Shown piece after piece: positions 12,625 through 25,266 of a stretch of DNA of 64,000 nucleotides (positions are counted from its first letter, which is position 1; the number at the start of each line of letters is the position of its first letter). The notes below the pieces were generated by a model that saw only the letters and a list, made by a program, of their open reading frames with translations, had not been told where the DNA came from and searched no databases. Source of the stretch: Stomorhina lunata (lineage: Eukaryota > Arthropoda > Insecta > Diptera > Rhiniidae). The position numbers were made by a program, and so were the translations under genes. The stretch is taken from the NCBI GenBank assembly GCA_933228675.1, contig OW121744.1:100076813-100140812 (forward strand), in the 5' to 3' direction.

Positions 12625-15010
12625 TATTTAAAGAGCCACGATTAAAAATTAGACTCTGTAAAAAGAAACGATTGAAGATTGGGCTATATAAAGAGTCACG
12701 ATTGAAAAATGGGCTATACAAAGAGCCACGATTGAAGATAGGACCATATAAAGCGCAATGATTGGTTATTGGACTATATAAAGAGTCGCGATAGAAGATG
12801 GGACTATATAAAGTGTAACGACTAAAATATGACTATGCGAAGATTCAGGATTGAAGACGGGACTATATAAAGTGTCACGATTAAAATTGGACTATATAAA
12901 GAGTCAAGATTCAAGATAGGACTATATAAAGTGTCGCGATTGAAGATTTGACTATATAAAAAGTCACGATTGAAGACTGAACTATATTAATAGTCACAAT
13001 TAAGGACTGTACAATATACAGAGTCACGATTGAACTATATAAAGAGTAACGATTGAAAATTTAGCTATATTTATAGTCACGATTAAAGATTGGACTATAT
13101 TAAGAGCCGCGATTGAAGATTGGACTATATATAGAGTCAGATTGGGTTATGTAAAGGGTGACTATTAAAGATTTTACTACATAAAGAGTCACGCTTAAAG
13201 ATAAGATTATACAAAGGGCCATGATTGAAGATTGGACTATATAAAGAGACATGCTTGAAGATTGGAGTATATAAAGATCCACGATCGAAGATTGCACTAT
13301 ATAAAGAGACACGATTGAAGATTAGACTATGTAAAGAGATACGATCAAGGATTGGACTATATAAAGGGACACGATTGAAGAATGGAGTATATAAAGAGCC
13401 TCGATTAAGAATTGGACTATATAAACAGACACGATTAAAGAATGAAGTATATAAAGAGCCACGATTGATGATTGGACTATATTAAGAGATATGATTGCAA
13501 ATTTGACTATATAATAAGACACGATTGAAGATTGGACTATACAAAGTGACACGATTGAAGATTGGAGTATACAAAGAGCCGCGATTGAAGACTGGACTAT
13601 ATAAAGAGACAGAATAGAATATTGGACTATATAAAGTGACACGATTAAAGATTGGAGTATATAAAGAGACACGATTGAAGATTCGAGTATATAAAGAGCC
13701 ACGATTGAAGATTGGACTATACAAAGTGACACGATTGAAGACTGGAGTATATAAAGAGCCACGATTGAAGATTGGACTATACAAAGTGACACGATTAAAG
13801 ATTGGACTATATAAAGAGATACGATTGAATATTGGACTATATTAAGAGACAAGATTGAAGATTAGACTATATTAAAAGCCACGATTGAAGATTGGACTAT
13901 ATATAGAGGCACGACTGAAGATTGTAGTATATAAAGAGCTACGATTAAAGATTGGACTATATAAAGAGGCACGATTGAATATTGGACTATATTAAGAGAC
14001 AAGATTGAAGATTAGACTATATAAAAAGCCACGATTAAAGATTGGACTATATAAAGAGACACGATTGAATACTGGACTATATAAAGAGACACTATTGAAG
14101 ATTGGAGTATATAAAGAGCCACAATTGAAGATTGGATTATGTAAAGAAACAGGATTGAAATTGGACTATATAAAGAGACACGACTGAAGATTGGAGTATA
14201 TAAAAAGCCACGATTAAAGATTGGACTCTCTCTCTCAAGAGTCCAATCTTTGATTGGACTATTGTGATGAGGCTCTATGCTCCACTGGGAGTCAAGGATA
14301 ACAGAAGAAGAAGAAAGATCAGACTTTATAAAGAGACACGATTGAATATTGGACTATATAAAGAGACACGATTGAAGATTGGAGTATATAAAGATCTACG
14401 ATTAAAGATTGGACTATATAAAGAGACACGATTGAAGATTGAAGTATATGAAGAAGCACGATGGAAGATTGGACTATATAACGAGACACGATTGAAGATT
14501 GGAGTATATAAAGAGCCACGATTGAAGATTGGAGTATATTAAGAGTCACGATTGAAGATTGGACTATATGAAGGGTCACGATTGAAGGTTGGGCTGTATA
14601 AATGGTGACCGTTAAAGATTCTACTACATAAAGATTCACGATTGAAGATTGAACTATATAAAGATTAGACTTTACAAGAACAACAATTAAAGAGTGGAAT
14701 ATATAATGAGACACAATTGAAAGTTGGACTATATAAAGAGACACGGTTGAAGATTTTAGTATATGAAGAGTCACGATTGAAGATTTGGCTATATAAAGGG
14801 TAGCTATTTAAGATTTTACTACATAAAGAGTCACGATTGAAGATTAGATTATACAAAGGGCCACGATTGGACTATATAAAGAGCCACAATTTAAGATTTA
14901 ACTACATAAAGACTCACGATTTAAGATTCGACTATAGCGATTACAGTTTCGTCTATATAAAGACCCACAGTTAAGATCGGACAATCTAAAATTAGACAAT
15001 TTAGGAAGAC
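12625..15010 (+). repeat. Satellite block 2, mainly 30-bp unit
   Basis: Tandem copies of gattgaagattggactatat + aaagagccac (30 bp), most regular at about 13.2-14.6 kb, where alternation of 'ggactatataaagag' and 'ggagtatataaagag' suggests a 60-bp dimer. Because 30 is divisible by three, long open frames run through on both strands (up to 176 codons at 13322-13852 on the minus strand) with a strict 10-residue period. These are by-products of the repeat, not proteins. Confidence 0.95.
14216..14316 (+). repeat. Satellite interruption: hairpin plus SINE tail
   Basis: A short inverted repeat, aaagattggactct...agagtccaatcttt, around a CT-rich loop lies near 14216-14252. It is followed by ctccactgggagtca and ataacag plus an (AAG)n run at about 14274-14314, which is the 3' tail of the SINE at 5413-5554. 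A truncated SINE appears to have landed in the array here. Confidence 0.6.
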
Positions 15011-16027
15011 CCAAGATTAGACTGTTTAAAGAAAAAAAATATATATATATTTAAATTCCTAAGCAAACTGAAAACATGCTTTCAAAATCCTTTTTCCCTT
15101 TAAATTTTCCCCTTTAGTCTTCAACTCTTTTCAAAGTAGACATATAATGTCTTGTCATTTCCTTTAGCCGATAGCAGGTGTGAGTTTGTAGACTCAGAAA
15201 AAAAGTTTTTAATAATCTATGCAAATTTATCTTGTTGACAACTGTCTGGCCCTTGTAGTAGCTTTTCGTCGACACTTTTCTGGGGGAAAACTTACGGAAA
15301 ATTATTTAATCATAAAAATTTTATTAAGCATTTAGGGCTTTTCTTGTCAAAATAAAATCCTTAAAGACTTTTGCTTGTATTTATAAATATTTAAACTACT
15401 TAAATAAATAACTATATATTAGTAAATAAAGTGGAAATTTGGAAAGTTTTTCAAACGTGTCGTCTAATGTTATTAAATAAACACGAGAGAAAATTTATTA
15501 ATACAAATTTTATTTTCCATAAAAACTGGAAAAAAGGTTGAGCTAAATATTTTCTCAAAAATTTGCATAAAGTATTGAACTTTAAATAAGTTTTAATAGG
15601 GCTTTTAGGATTTTTATCAATTGTGTAACTCAGGGCGTATGATTGATATTAATTATTTTGAAAATTAAATTTTCTGAAATTTGAAAGCCTTATTCTTGCC
15701 AAATTCACTTCTTTTTGTTAAAAATCTTAAGAAAAGAAACTGTTTAATATATACCATAAACCCAGCACTTACTTTATAGCAATTCACACTTTCCTTTATC
15801 ATCCCTAAGCCAATAAACATGACATAAGGAAATTATGTCTTTAATATGAATATGCATAAGTTTGTCATTCTTATGACCAAAATGAAATTGCACGTCTTAG
15901 GAGGAGTAATGAAAAATCATGAATATTTCCTGGAAGCATCTTTCTTTTTTTTATTCCTCAACATTTTTACATTTGTTTTTATCTGCTTGTTTTCAAACGC
16001 ATTCAGGCATTAACGACATTATCACCA
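15011..16027. other. Unassigned AT-rich intergenic sequence
   Basis: No array, no terminal repeats and no open frame with recognisable content. Confidence 0.45.
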
Positions 16028-16402
16028 TCACTCAAAATTTTCTGACAGTAATAAAAAACTTAAGGTGTGGACGTGAGATAGCTCCATGAAGATTAAGGGG
16101 GGGTAGCCATTATAATGGGAGTGATGATTTTGCTTGTATGTGTGTGTGGTTTTATGACCTAGTTGCCTCATATGCTGGTAGTCGTGCGCGATTAATGTGT
16201 CAATCCATAATGGGCAATTTGTTTGAATATTGGTAAAATTCCACAGGTTGTAAAATTCTGAGTGATGCATTAAATTAAAAGGCGTGTAATATGTTGGAAT
16301 ACGGCAGAAGTTATTGGAAGCTAAAGAGCTGATGTTATAAAAGGGAAATTGTAAAAATACACTTAACAAAATTGCAAGAAAGTTAATATTTTTGGACAAC
16401 AT
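16028..16402 (-). CDS. Doubtful small ORF with signal-peptide-like start
   Basis: An ATG-started frame of 124 codons on the minus strand. The first 20-30 residues are hydrophobic after a lysine (core FLAILLSVFLQFPFY) and could be a secretion signal ending near SSLAS. The rest is His/Thr/Tyr-rich with few cysteines and matches no family I know. The start codon lies at the edge of the 31-bp array, leaving no obvious promoter. It is GC-richer than its surroundings, which is the only other point in favour. It may be a chance open frame. Confidence 0.2.
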   Translation of the reverse strand: MLSKNINFLAILLSVFLQFPFYNISSLASNNFCRIPTYYTPFNLMHHSEFYNLWNFTNIQTNCPLWIDTLIAHDYQHMRQLGHKTTHTYKQNHHSHYNGYPPLIFMELSHVHTLSFLLLSENFE

Positions 16403-18560
16403 TTTTTATAAAGAAAATATATTGGTACAAAATTTTCAAAAAAAAAAGTTCTGTATAAAAAATATTTTGGGACAAAATTTTCTATATAGAAAATATTTAA
16501 AAACAAAATTTTCTACAAAGAAAATATTTTGGGACAAAATTTTCTATATAGAAAATAATTTGGGATACAATTTTCTATATAGAAAATATTTTGGGATAAA
16601 ATTTTCTACATAGAAAATAATTTGGGACAAAATTTTCTATGTAAAAAATATTTTAGGACAAAATATTCTATTTAGAAAATATTTTGGGACAAAATTTTCT
16701 ATTGAAAACATTTTGGGACAACATTTTCTGTATAAAAAATATTTTTAGACAAAATTTTATACATAGAAAATATTTTAGGACAAAATTTCTATGAATAAAA
16801 TATTTTAGGACAAAGTTTTCTTTAGAGAAAATATTTCGAGACAAAATTTTCTATAAAAAATTCATAAAAAATATTTTGCAACAAATTTTTTTATATAGGA
16901 AATATTATGGGTCAAAATTTTCTACATAGAAAATATTTTGGGACAAAATTTTCTATATAGAAAATATTTTAGGACAAAATATTCTAGATAAAAATTTTCG
17001 GGACAAAATTTTCTTTAGAGAAAATATATTGGGAAAAAATTTTTTATATAGAAAATATTTTAAGACAAAATTTTCTATAACAAAATATTTTGGACAAAAT
17101 TTGCAATGAAGAATATAATTTGGAATAAAATTTTCTATAACGAAAATATTTTGGGAAGAAATTTTCTATAAGAAAATATTTTGGGACAAAATTTTCTATA
17201 TAGAAAATATTTTGGGACAAAATTTTCTACATAGAAAATATTTTGGGACAAAATATTTTCTATAGAAAATATTTTGGGACAAAATTTTGTATTTAAAAAA
17301 AATATCTAAGAACAAAATTTTCTATACAGAAAATATTTTGGAACAATATAGAGAATATTTTGGAATTAAATTTTCTATATAGAAAATATTTTGGAACTAA
17401 ATTTCGAAAATAGAAAATATTTTGGGATAAAATTTTCTATATAGAAAATATTTTGGCACAAAATTTATTACAAAGAAATTATTTTGTTACAAAATTTTCT
17501 TTTAGGAAAATATTTTGAGACAAAATTTTCTATACAGAAAATATTTTGGAACACAATTTTCTATAGGGAAAATATTTTGGCACAAAATTTACTATAAAGA
17601 AAATATTTTGGGACAAAATTTTCTTTAAAGAAAATATTTTGTGACAAAATTTTCTATATGGAAAATATTTTGGCACAAAATTTTCTTTAGAGAAAATATT
17701 TTGGGACAAAATTTCTATAAAGAAAATATTTTGGAAAAATGTTTTGGAACAAAATTTTCTATATACAAAATTTTCTATATAGAAAAAGTTTTGGGACAAA
17801 ATTTTCTATATAGGAAATAATTTGGGAAACAAAATTCTATAATGAAAATATTTTGGGCAAAAATTTCTGTAAAGAAAATATTTTGGAACAAAAATTCTTA
17901 TAAAGAAATACTTTGGGCAATATTTTCTATAACGAAACTATTTTAGGACAAAATTTTCTATATAGAAAATATGTTGGGATAAAATTTTCTATAAACAAAA
18001 TTTTCTATATAGAAAATATTTTGGTGCAAATTTTCTAAATCGAAAATATTTTGGGACAAAATTTTCTAAATACAAAATACTTTGGTGCAAAATTTTCTAA
18101 ATAGAAAATATTTGGGACAAAATTTTCTATATAGAATATATTTTGGGACAAAATTTTTTATATAGAAAATATTTTGGGACAAAATTTTCTATATAGAAAA
18201 TATTTTCGGACAAAATCTTCTATATAGAAAATATTTTGGGACATAATTTTCTATATAGAAAATATTTTGAGATAAAATTTTCTATATAGAAAATATTTTT
18301 GGACAAAATTTTCCATATAGAAAATATTTTGGTACAAAATTTTCTATATAGAAAATATTTTGGAGCAAAATTTTCTTTAGAGAAAATATTTTGGAGCAAA
18401 ATTTTCTTTAGAGAAAATATTTGGGGACAATATTTTCTACATAGAAAATATTTTGGGACAAAATTTATTATAAAGAAAAAATTTTGGGACAAAATTATTT
18501 ATATAGAAAATATTTTCGGACAATATTTTTAGAAAATATTTTCTATTTATATAGAAAGAG
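16395..18560 (+). repeat. 31-bp satellite with CTATATAG palindrome
   Basis: About 65-70 tandem copies of a 31-bp unit, gggacaaaattttctatata + gaaaatatttt. The core TTTTCTATATAGAAAA is a perfect 16-bp palindrome. Copies are diverged and vary by small indels, so the array looks old. Open frames such as 17530-17799 on the minus strand are repeat translations. It ends about 300 bp upstream of P450 gene A. Confidence 0.95.
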
Positions 18561-18905
18561 TTTGGGAAAATATTTTTGTTTTTATATCACTATAGTTATA
18601 ATACCCGATCGCAGAGAAGCTTATTCATGTCTATGTACACATAACTCCGAGCCGTAGGGTAACATATGATCGCTGCTGATCGATCATACATATGTATCTA
18701 TTTGTTAAAAATAGATATTTTTTATTTTCAAAAACAAAACTCTTATCTCTTCAATTATTAAATAAATAATTTTTAGTTCTCTTCTATGAAAACAGTTAAA
18801 TATTTTCATAGATAATTTTAAAGCAATTCGTAGAATAATTTCAGTTTAAAAACAAACTTTAAAGTGATCGGTCTGGTAAATTTTAGAGCGTCCGCGTTTA
18901 CGAAA

Positions 18906-20474
18906 ATGTCTATTACTGTCATTTTATTGTACATTATCATAGGATTAGTCACTTCGGCTCTGTACTTTGTAAGAAAACGCCTTAACTATTGGAAAGATCA
19001 AGGTATTGCCCACCTAGAACCCAGTTTACTATCCGGTAATTTAGAGGGAATTAACACTAAACGTAATTTGGCACAATGTGTACGCGACGCTTATGTAAAG
19101 CTTAAGGGCAGTGGTCCTTTTGCTGGTCTCTACTTTTTTCAAAGACCCCAAGTTTTGGTCTTGGATTTGGATTTAGTAAAAAATATTTTGATTAAAGATT
19201 TTAGTAATTTTACTAATCGCGGTTTATTTAGCAATGAGAAAGATGATCCGCTGACGGGTCATTTATTTTTACTGGATGGCACGAAATGGAAAAATTTGAG
19301 GCAAAAATTGTCACCCACTTTTACCTCGGGTAAAATGAAATTTATGTATCCCTCGGTAATAGAGGTGGCCGAGCAGTTTGTGGAGGTCTTTGGACAACTG
19401 ATTAAAGAAAATAATGTGGTGGAGATAAGAGAGCTATTGGCCCGCTTTACCACCGATATCATAGGCTCCTGTGCCTTTGGCATCAAATGCAATAGCCTCA
19501 AAGATCCTAATGCTGAATTTCGTTTAATGGGTAGACAAGTGTTCACTAAACGCCGCCATAACAATATTGTTACCGGTTTTATTCAAACCTTTCCCGATTT
19601 GGCCCGAAAGTTGCATATGAAATTTCTGCCCGATGAAATAACCAATTTCTTTATGCGAATTGTTCGGGAAACTGTGGACTATAGAGAGGCTAATAATGTA
19701 GAGGCAAATGATTTTCTTAATATCTTAATGGATCTCAAGAATGGTAAAGATGGTGAAAAGGCTATAAAATTGACCATAGAAGAAATGGCGGCACAGGCTT
19801 TTGTATTCTTTGTGGGTGGATTTGAGACCTCTTCGTCGACTATGGGTTTTACTCTCTATGAATTGGCTCAGCATCAGGAGATTCAACAGAAAATGAGAGA
19901 GGAAATCAATAAAGCTTTTGATGATAAAGGGCAAATAAGCTATGAGAACCTACACAATTTGCATTATATGGGTCAAGTGATATCAGGTGAGTTTTGTACA
20001 AGAATAATATAACTAATATAACTCTTTTCATTAAATAATAATTTTATTTCCTTAGAAACTCTACGCAAATACCCCATTGTACCCCAGCTCAACCGTCAAG
20101 CCTTAACCGATTATGTAGTACCCGGTCACCCCAACTTCGTTATCAAAAAAGGCATGCCTGTTATAATACCGGTCTATGCCTTACATCATGATCCTCTTAT
20201 TTACCCCGAACCCGAGAAATTCCTGCCCGAACGCTTTGATGCCTCCAATGTCAAGCAACGTGATTCTATTCAATGGCTACCCTTTGGCGATGGTCCTCGC
20301 AATTGTATTGGCATGCGTTTCGGTCTAATGCAGACTCGTGTGGGACTCGCTTATCTTTTGCGCAATTTTCGATTCTCTGTTTGCTCGGAAACCGAAATAC
20401 CTTTGGTTATGAATAAGAAATTGTTTTTGATATCTAGTCAAAATGGTATCTTCCTAAAGGTGGAGAAGGTTTGA
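18906..20474 (+). CDS. Cytochrome P450 A, CYP6A-like
   Basis: Two exons, 18906-19986 and 20056-20474, joined across a 69-bp GT-AG intron in phase 1, give 499 residues, normal for CYP6. The ATG at 18906 is chosen because the upstream in-frame start is a GTG and this one begins directly at the hydrophobic anchor (residues 1-21), followed by basic RKR. Visible motifs are C-helix WKNLR (128-132), I-helix GGFETS (304-309), ETLR (361-364), PERF (418-421) and heme loop FGDGPRNCIG with Cys444 as iron ligand. The protein should sit in the ER membrane and oxidise small lipophilic compounds with electrons from P450 reductase; the substrate is unknown. The proline hinge is weak (GIAHLEP). It is more distant from B, C and D than they are from each other. 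No TATA box was seen upstream. A polyadenylation signal AATAAA is at 20602-20607. Confidence 0.95.
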
Positions 20475-20802
20475 AAGGGTTAAGAGATAGAGGAGGTATT
20501 TAAGTGGTAATTGATATTAGTTTTGTATTTGAAAACATTGTAATGTAATTATTTTAAATTATATAATTATATATTTTCAATATTTTTGTTAAATATTTAG
20601 TAATAAATGAAACTTAACCTTGGCTATCATATAATTTGTTTATATCAAATTGTACCCCCCTGAAAATGCACAGTGGGATGTTGAAAACAAAATTATGTGG
20701 AAATAATTGTTTATCAACTGAATAAAAAGTTCGATTTGAGTTTAATAAACATATTTCAAAAAAACAGATTTTGAACAACCGCTTAAGGGTTAAACAGTTG
20801 TT
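20475..20802. other. 3' flank of gene A
   Basis: Holds the AATAAA at 20602-20607 and AT-rich sequence with a 'gcacagtggg' phrase also found elsewhere in the window. Nothing else was seen. Confidence 0.6.
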
Positions 20803-21570
20803 ATACCCTTCATCACCATAGGTGGAAAGGGTATTATAAGTTTGTGCTGATGTATGTAACGCATAGAAATATTGGTCTTGGACCTACCTTTTACTATACC
20901 AATAGGTTGAGAATCACTTTCTGGGTCGATTTAGCGATGTCAGTTTGTCCGTCCGTAAGTCTGGACGGCTGGCTGGATCTCCATTTAAACCATGTATTCA
21001 AAGTACAGGTCGCAATTTTAAAGATAAATTTGATGAAATTTGACATGGATATTTTTTTTTGCCGATTCGTCAAAATCGGTCCATTATTTATGGTACCCCC
21101 GTAGGTCCCAATTCCCGGAATTAATATATTGGCCACAAATATCAATATTTTTTCAGGAAATTTATGAAAAATACTACTTAAATACTACAAATTTCGTTGA
21201 AATCGGTCCACATTTGACCATAGCTCCCATACAAACTCTTCTGTCGAAACGCACTAAATGAGACAAAAATCAATAAAACGCTCGTAAATCTGAAGAAAAT
21301 GGGAATTTTAAGTTTATTTTTCGCATACATAATTTTTGTAAAAACTTAAATCAATTTTCGAGATAATCGGTCCACATTTGATCCTAGCTCTCATATAAGT
21401 CCAAATGACGGAAACAGGTTAAATACATAAGTTTTGAGAAAATGTTTGTATGATGGCAAAATTTAGCAAATATTTGTCTTTATGCAGGAAAAATAACACC
21501 TTTGACCTTAGTGGTGAAGGGTATCGTATGGTCGTCTTGACCGACTATAGCGCTTTCTTACTTGATTTGA
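20803..21570 (+). repeat. Dispersed repeat, 'accctt...aagggt' family, + copy
   Basis: It opens with tatacccttcatcaccatag and closes with agtggtgaagggtat plus cgtatggtcgtcttgaccga, giving inverted ends (acccttca / tgaagggt). The interior has gtccgtccgtaagtctggac and two 'tttgaccatagctcccat'-type phrases. It is the opposite-strand relative of the three tandem copies at 26742-29050. No transposase is encoded; the class is unknown. Confidence 0.8.
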
Positions 21571-22199
21571 TTGAGTCAGTTTTAATTTTTATGAAAAGTT
21601 TACTTTACGAATGTAGAAGAAACTTGTTTTACATTGAAAATTGTATAAATTTAAATTATGTCTGTAAAATTTGTATATTAAAATAAATTGATACAAGATC
21701 GTTGAAATCGATTGAAGAAATGATAGGAGATATAATACAAAATTGTAGGTACGTTAGCAACAAAATAAGTTCCATTGTATAATTTCGTATATGATAAACG
21801 TCTAATGAGGACTTTTTAAAGCTTATGTGTTTCTATTTCTGATAAAATTTGCATATATAAAGTTTATGGTCTTAAAAGTAAATTTTGCTTTTATTTTTGG
21901 TACAAAATAAAAATGCCATTTCCCTTCCCTGGTTAATATAATTTGAGTTTTTTAAAACTTTGCTCTCCAAAATAGCTTCTGCTCTTTATACATCTCTCTC
22001 CCTCTGTTATTAAGATATAATAAACAAGTCGCGTGCCGAATAATGATGACTTACACATTTGAATAATAACATATGTTTATACTTATGTAAGTATGTATGT
22101 ATGTATTTTTTTAATAAAAATATTTTTAAAACTTATAAACAATGATTTAGAAAAAATATTGCACCCAGAGTCACATATCACCTGAGTAAACAACACTAT
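21571..22199. other. Unassigned AT-rich sequence
   Basis: No gene or array, except a short (gtat)n run near 22087-22105. Confidence 0.5.
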
Positions 22200-25100
22200 T
22201 GCATTCTTATTTCTTTTTATTCTTATTCTTTTTTTTAATTTCTAATTTTTAAATGTAATTTTTAAAAGTTTCTTAATATTATAGAAAATTTTTGAATAAC
22301 TTTTCAAGTTTTATATGAAATTTTTTCTTATTTTAATAGGAAACTTTTTAAGTTTTATATGAAATTTATTCTTATTCTAATAGGAAATTTTTCAAAAATG
22401 ATATATTTTTATTGAACGTTTTTTAGAAATATCAAAACGTTATAACATTTTTTCAAAAACTTCATATTTTTATAGGAAATTTTTAAAAAATTTCTTATTT
22501 TTATAGGACATTTTTCAAAAACTTTTTATTTCTGTATGAAATTTTTCAAAAATTGTTTATGCTTAGAGAATATTTTTCAAAAATGTCTTATTTTTATAGG
22601 AAATTTTATAAAAAATTTCATATTTTGATAGAAAATTTTTCAAAAATTTCTTATTTTTACAGGACATTTTTCAAAATTTTCTTATTTTCAAAGGAAATTT
22701 TTTAAAATTTTTCAAAAATCTCTTATTCCTATAACAAATTTTTCAAAAGTTTATTATTTTTATAGTAAATTCTTATCTCAAAAATTTCTTAATTTTAAAG
22801 GACATTTTTTAAAAATTTCTTATTTCTATAAGAATATTTTCAAACATTTTTTAGGCTTGAAGGAAATTTTTCAAAACTGTCTTGTTTTCAAACGAGATTT
22901 TTCAAAAATGTCATATTTTTTCAGGAATTTTTTCAAAGTTCGTTTTTTTTTATTGGAAATTTTTCTAATTTTTATAGAAAAATTTTCAAAAATTTCATAT
23001 TTTTTTTAAACAATTTTTTCAAAAATTTCTTATTTTTATAAAAAAAAAAAAAAAAATCAAAAATTTCTTATTTTTATAAAAAAAAAGAATTTCTAAATTT
23101 TCTTCTTATTACAAGAAAATGTTCAAAAATTTATAATTTTTATAGAAAATTCCAAAAAATCTTAATTTTATATTAAATTTTTTAAAACTTTCTAATTTTT
23201 ATAGAATATTTTTCAAAATTTTTTATTTTTATAAAATTTTTCAAAATATTTTTATTTTTATAGGAAATTTTCTTATTTTATTAGGACATTTTTTTTAATT
23301 CTTATTTTCATTTAAAAAAAAATTTAAAACTTCTTATTTTTATAATAATTTTTTTTTTAATTTTTTATTTTATAGGAAATTTTTCAAAAATTTCTTATTT
23401 CTGCAGAAAATTTCTTATTTTTATAGGAAATTTTTCAAAAATTTCTCATTTTTCAAAAACTTTTTATTTCTGTAGAAAATTTTTCAAACATTTTTTACGC
23501 TTAGAGAATATTTTTCAAAAATGTCTTATTTTTATAGGAAATTTTATAAAAAATTTCATATTTTGATAGAAAATTTTTCAAAAATTTCTTATTTTTATAG
23601 GAAATTTTTCAAAAATTTCTTATTTTTAAAATAAATTTTTCAAAAATTTCTTATTTTTATAGGAAATTTTTCAAAAATTTCTTATTTTTGTAGAAAATTT
23701 TTCAAAAACTTCTTATTTTTATAGGAAATTTTTCAAAAATTTCTTATTTTTATAGGACATTTTTCAAAAACTTCTTATTTCTGTATAAAATTTTTCAAAA
23801 ATTGTTTATGCTTAGAGAATATTTTTCAAAAATGTGTTATTTTTATAGGAAATTTTATAAAAAATTTCATATTTTGATAGAAAATGTTTCAAAAATTTCT
23901 TATTTTTACAGGACATTTTTCAAAATTTTCTTATTTTCAAAGGAAATTTTTTAAAATTTTTCAAAAATTTCTTATTCCTATAACAAATTTTTCGAAAGTT
24001 TATTATTTTTATAGTAAATTCTTATCTCAAAAATAAAGGACATTTTTTAAAAATTTCTTATTTCTATAGGAATATTTTCAAAAATTTTTTAGGATTGAAG
24101 GAAATTTTTCAAAACTGTCATGTTTTTATACGAGATTTTTCAAAAATGTCATATTTTTTCAGGAATTTTTTCAAAGTTCGTTTTTTTTAATGGAAGTTTT
24201 TCTTCTTTTTATAGAAAAATTTTCAAAAATTTCATATTTTTTTCAACAATTTTTTCAAAAATTTCTTCTTTTTATAAGAAAATGTTAAAAAATTTATAAT
24301 TTTTATAGAAAATTCCAAAAAATCTTAATTTAATATTAAATTTTTAAAAGCTTTCTAATTTTTATAGAATACTTTTCAAAATTTTTTATTTTTATAAATT
24401 TTTTCAAAATATTTTTATTTTTATAGGAAATTTTCTTATTTTATTAGGACATTTTTTTTAAATTGTTATTTTCATTTAAAAAAAATTAAATACTTCTTAT
24501 TTTTATAACAATTTTTTTTTAATTTTTTATTTTATAGGAAATTTTTCAAAAATTTCTTATTTTTATAGGAAATTTTTCAAAAATTTCTTATTTTTATAAT
24601 AAATTTTTCAAAAATTTCTTATTTTTATAGGAAATTTTTCAAAAATTTCTTATTTCTGCAGAAAACTTTTCAAAAATTTCTTATTTTTATAGGAAATTTT
24701 TCAAAAATTTCTTATTTTTATAGGATATTTTTCAAAAACTTCTCATTTCTGTACAAAATTTTTCAAAAATTTTTTATGCTTAGAGAATATTTTTCAAAAA
24801 TGTCTTATTTTTATAGGAAATTTTATAAAAAAATTTCATATTTTGATAGAAAATTTTTCAAAAATTTCTTATTTTTACAGGACATTTTTCAAAATTTTCT
24901 TATTTTCAAAGGAAATTTTTTAAAATTTTTCAAAAATTTCTTATTCCTATAACAAATTTTTCGAAAGTTTATTATTTTTATAGTAAATTCTTATCTCAAA
25001 AATTTCTTATTTTTAAAGGACATTTTTTAAAAATTTCTTATTTCTATAGGAATATTTTCAAAAATTTTTTAGGATTGAAGGAAATTTTTCAAAACTGTCT

Positions 25101-25260
25101 TGTTTTCATACGAGATTTTTCAAAAATGTCATATTTTTTCAGGAATTTTTTTAAAGTTCGTTTTTTTTTTAATGGAAATGTTTCTTATTTTTATAGAAAA
25201 ATTTTCAAAATTTTCAAAAATTATATATTTTTTTCAACAATTTTTTCAAAAATTTCTTCT
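22200..25260 (+). repeat. 31-bp AT satellite with higher-order structure
   Basis: About 95 tandem copies of a 31-bp unit, tttttcaaaaatttcttatt + tttataggaaa. A diagnostic variant run starting gcttagagaatatttttc recurs at about 22561, 23500, 23811 and 24778. The stretches after 22561, 23811 and 24778 are near-copies for about 400 bp, so blocks of roughly 1.0-1.25 kb were duplicated as units. No coding content. Confidence 0.95.
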
Positions 25261-25266
25261 TTTTAT

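Noticed and set aside
13100..14856. Open frames of 60-176 codons on both strands with a 10-residue period (for example 13322-13852)
   Set aside because: The 30-bp satellite unit is a multiple of three and lacks stops in some frames; sense and antisense are open together, and there is no gene signal.
18864..18905. An upstream start for gene A
   Set aside because: The codon at 18864 is GTG; the ATG at 18906 begins the membrane anchor.
19259..19564. Antisense frames within P450 genes (also in 29821-30494, 40103-40568, 45563-45844 and 50151-50366)
   Set aside because: They lie wholly within conserved P450 exons on the opposite strand and have no own features.
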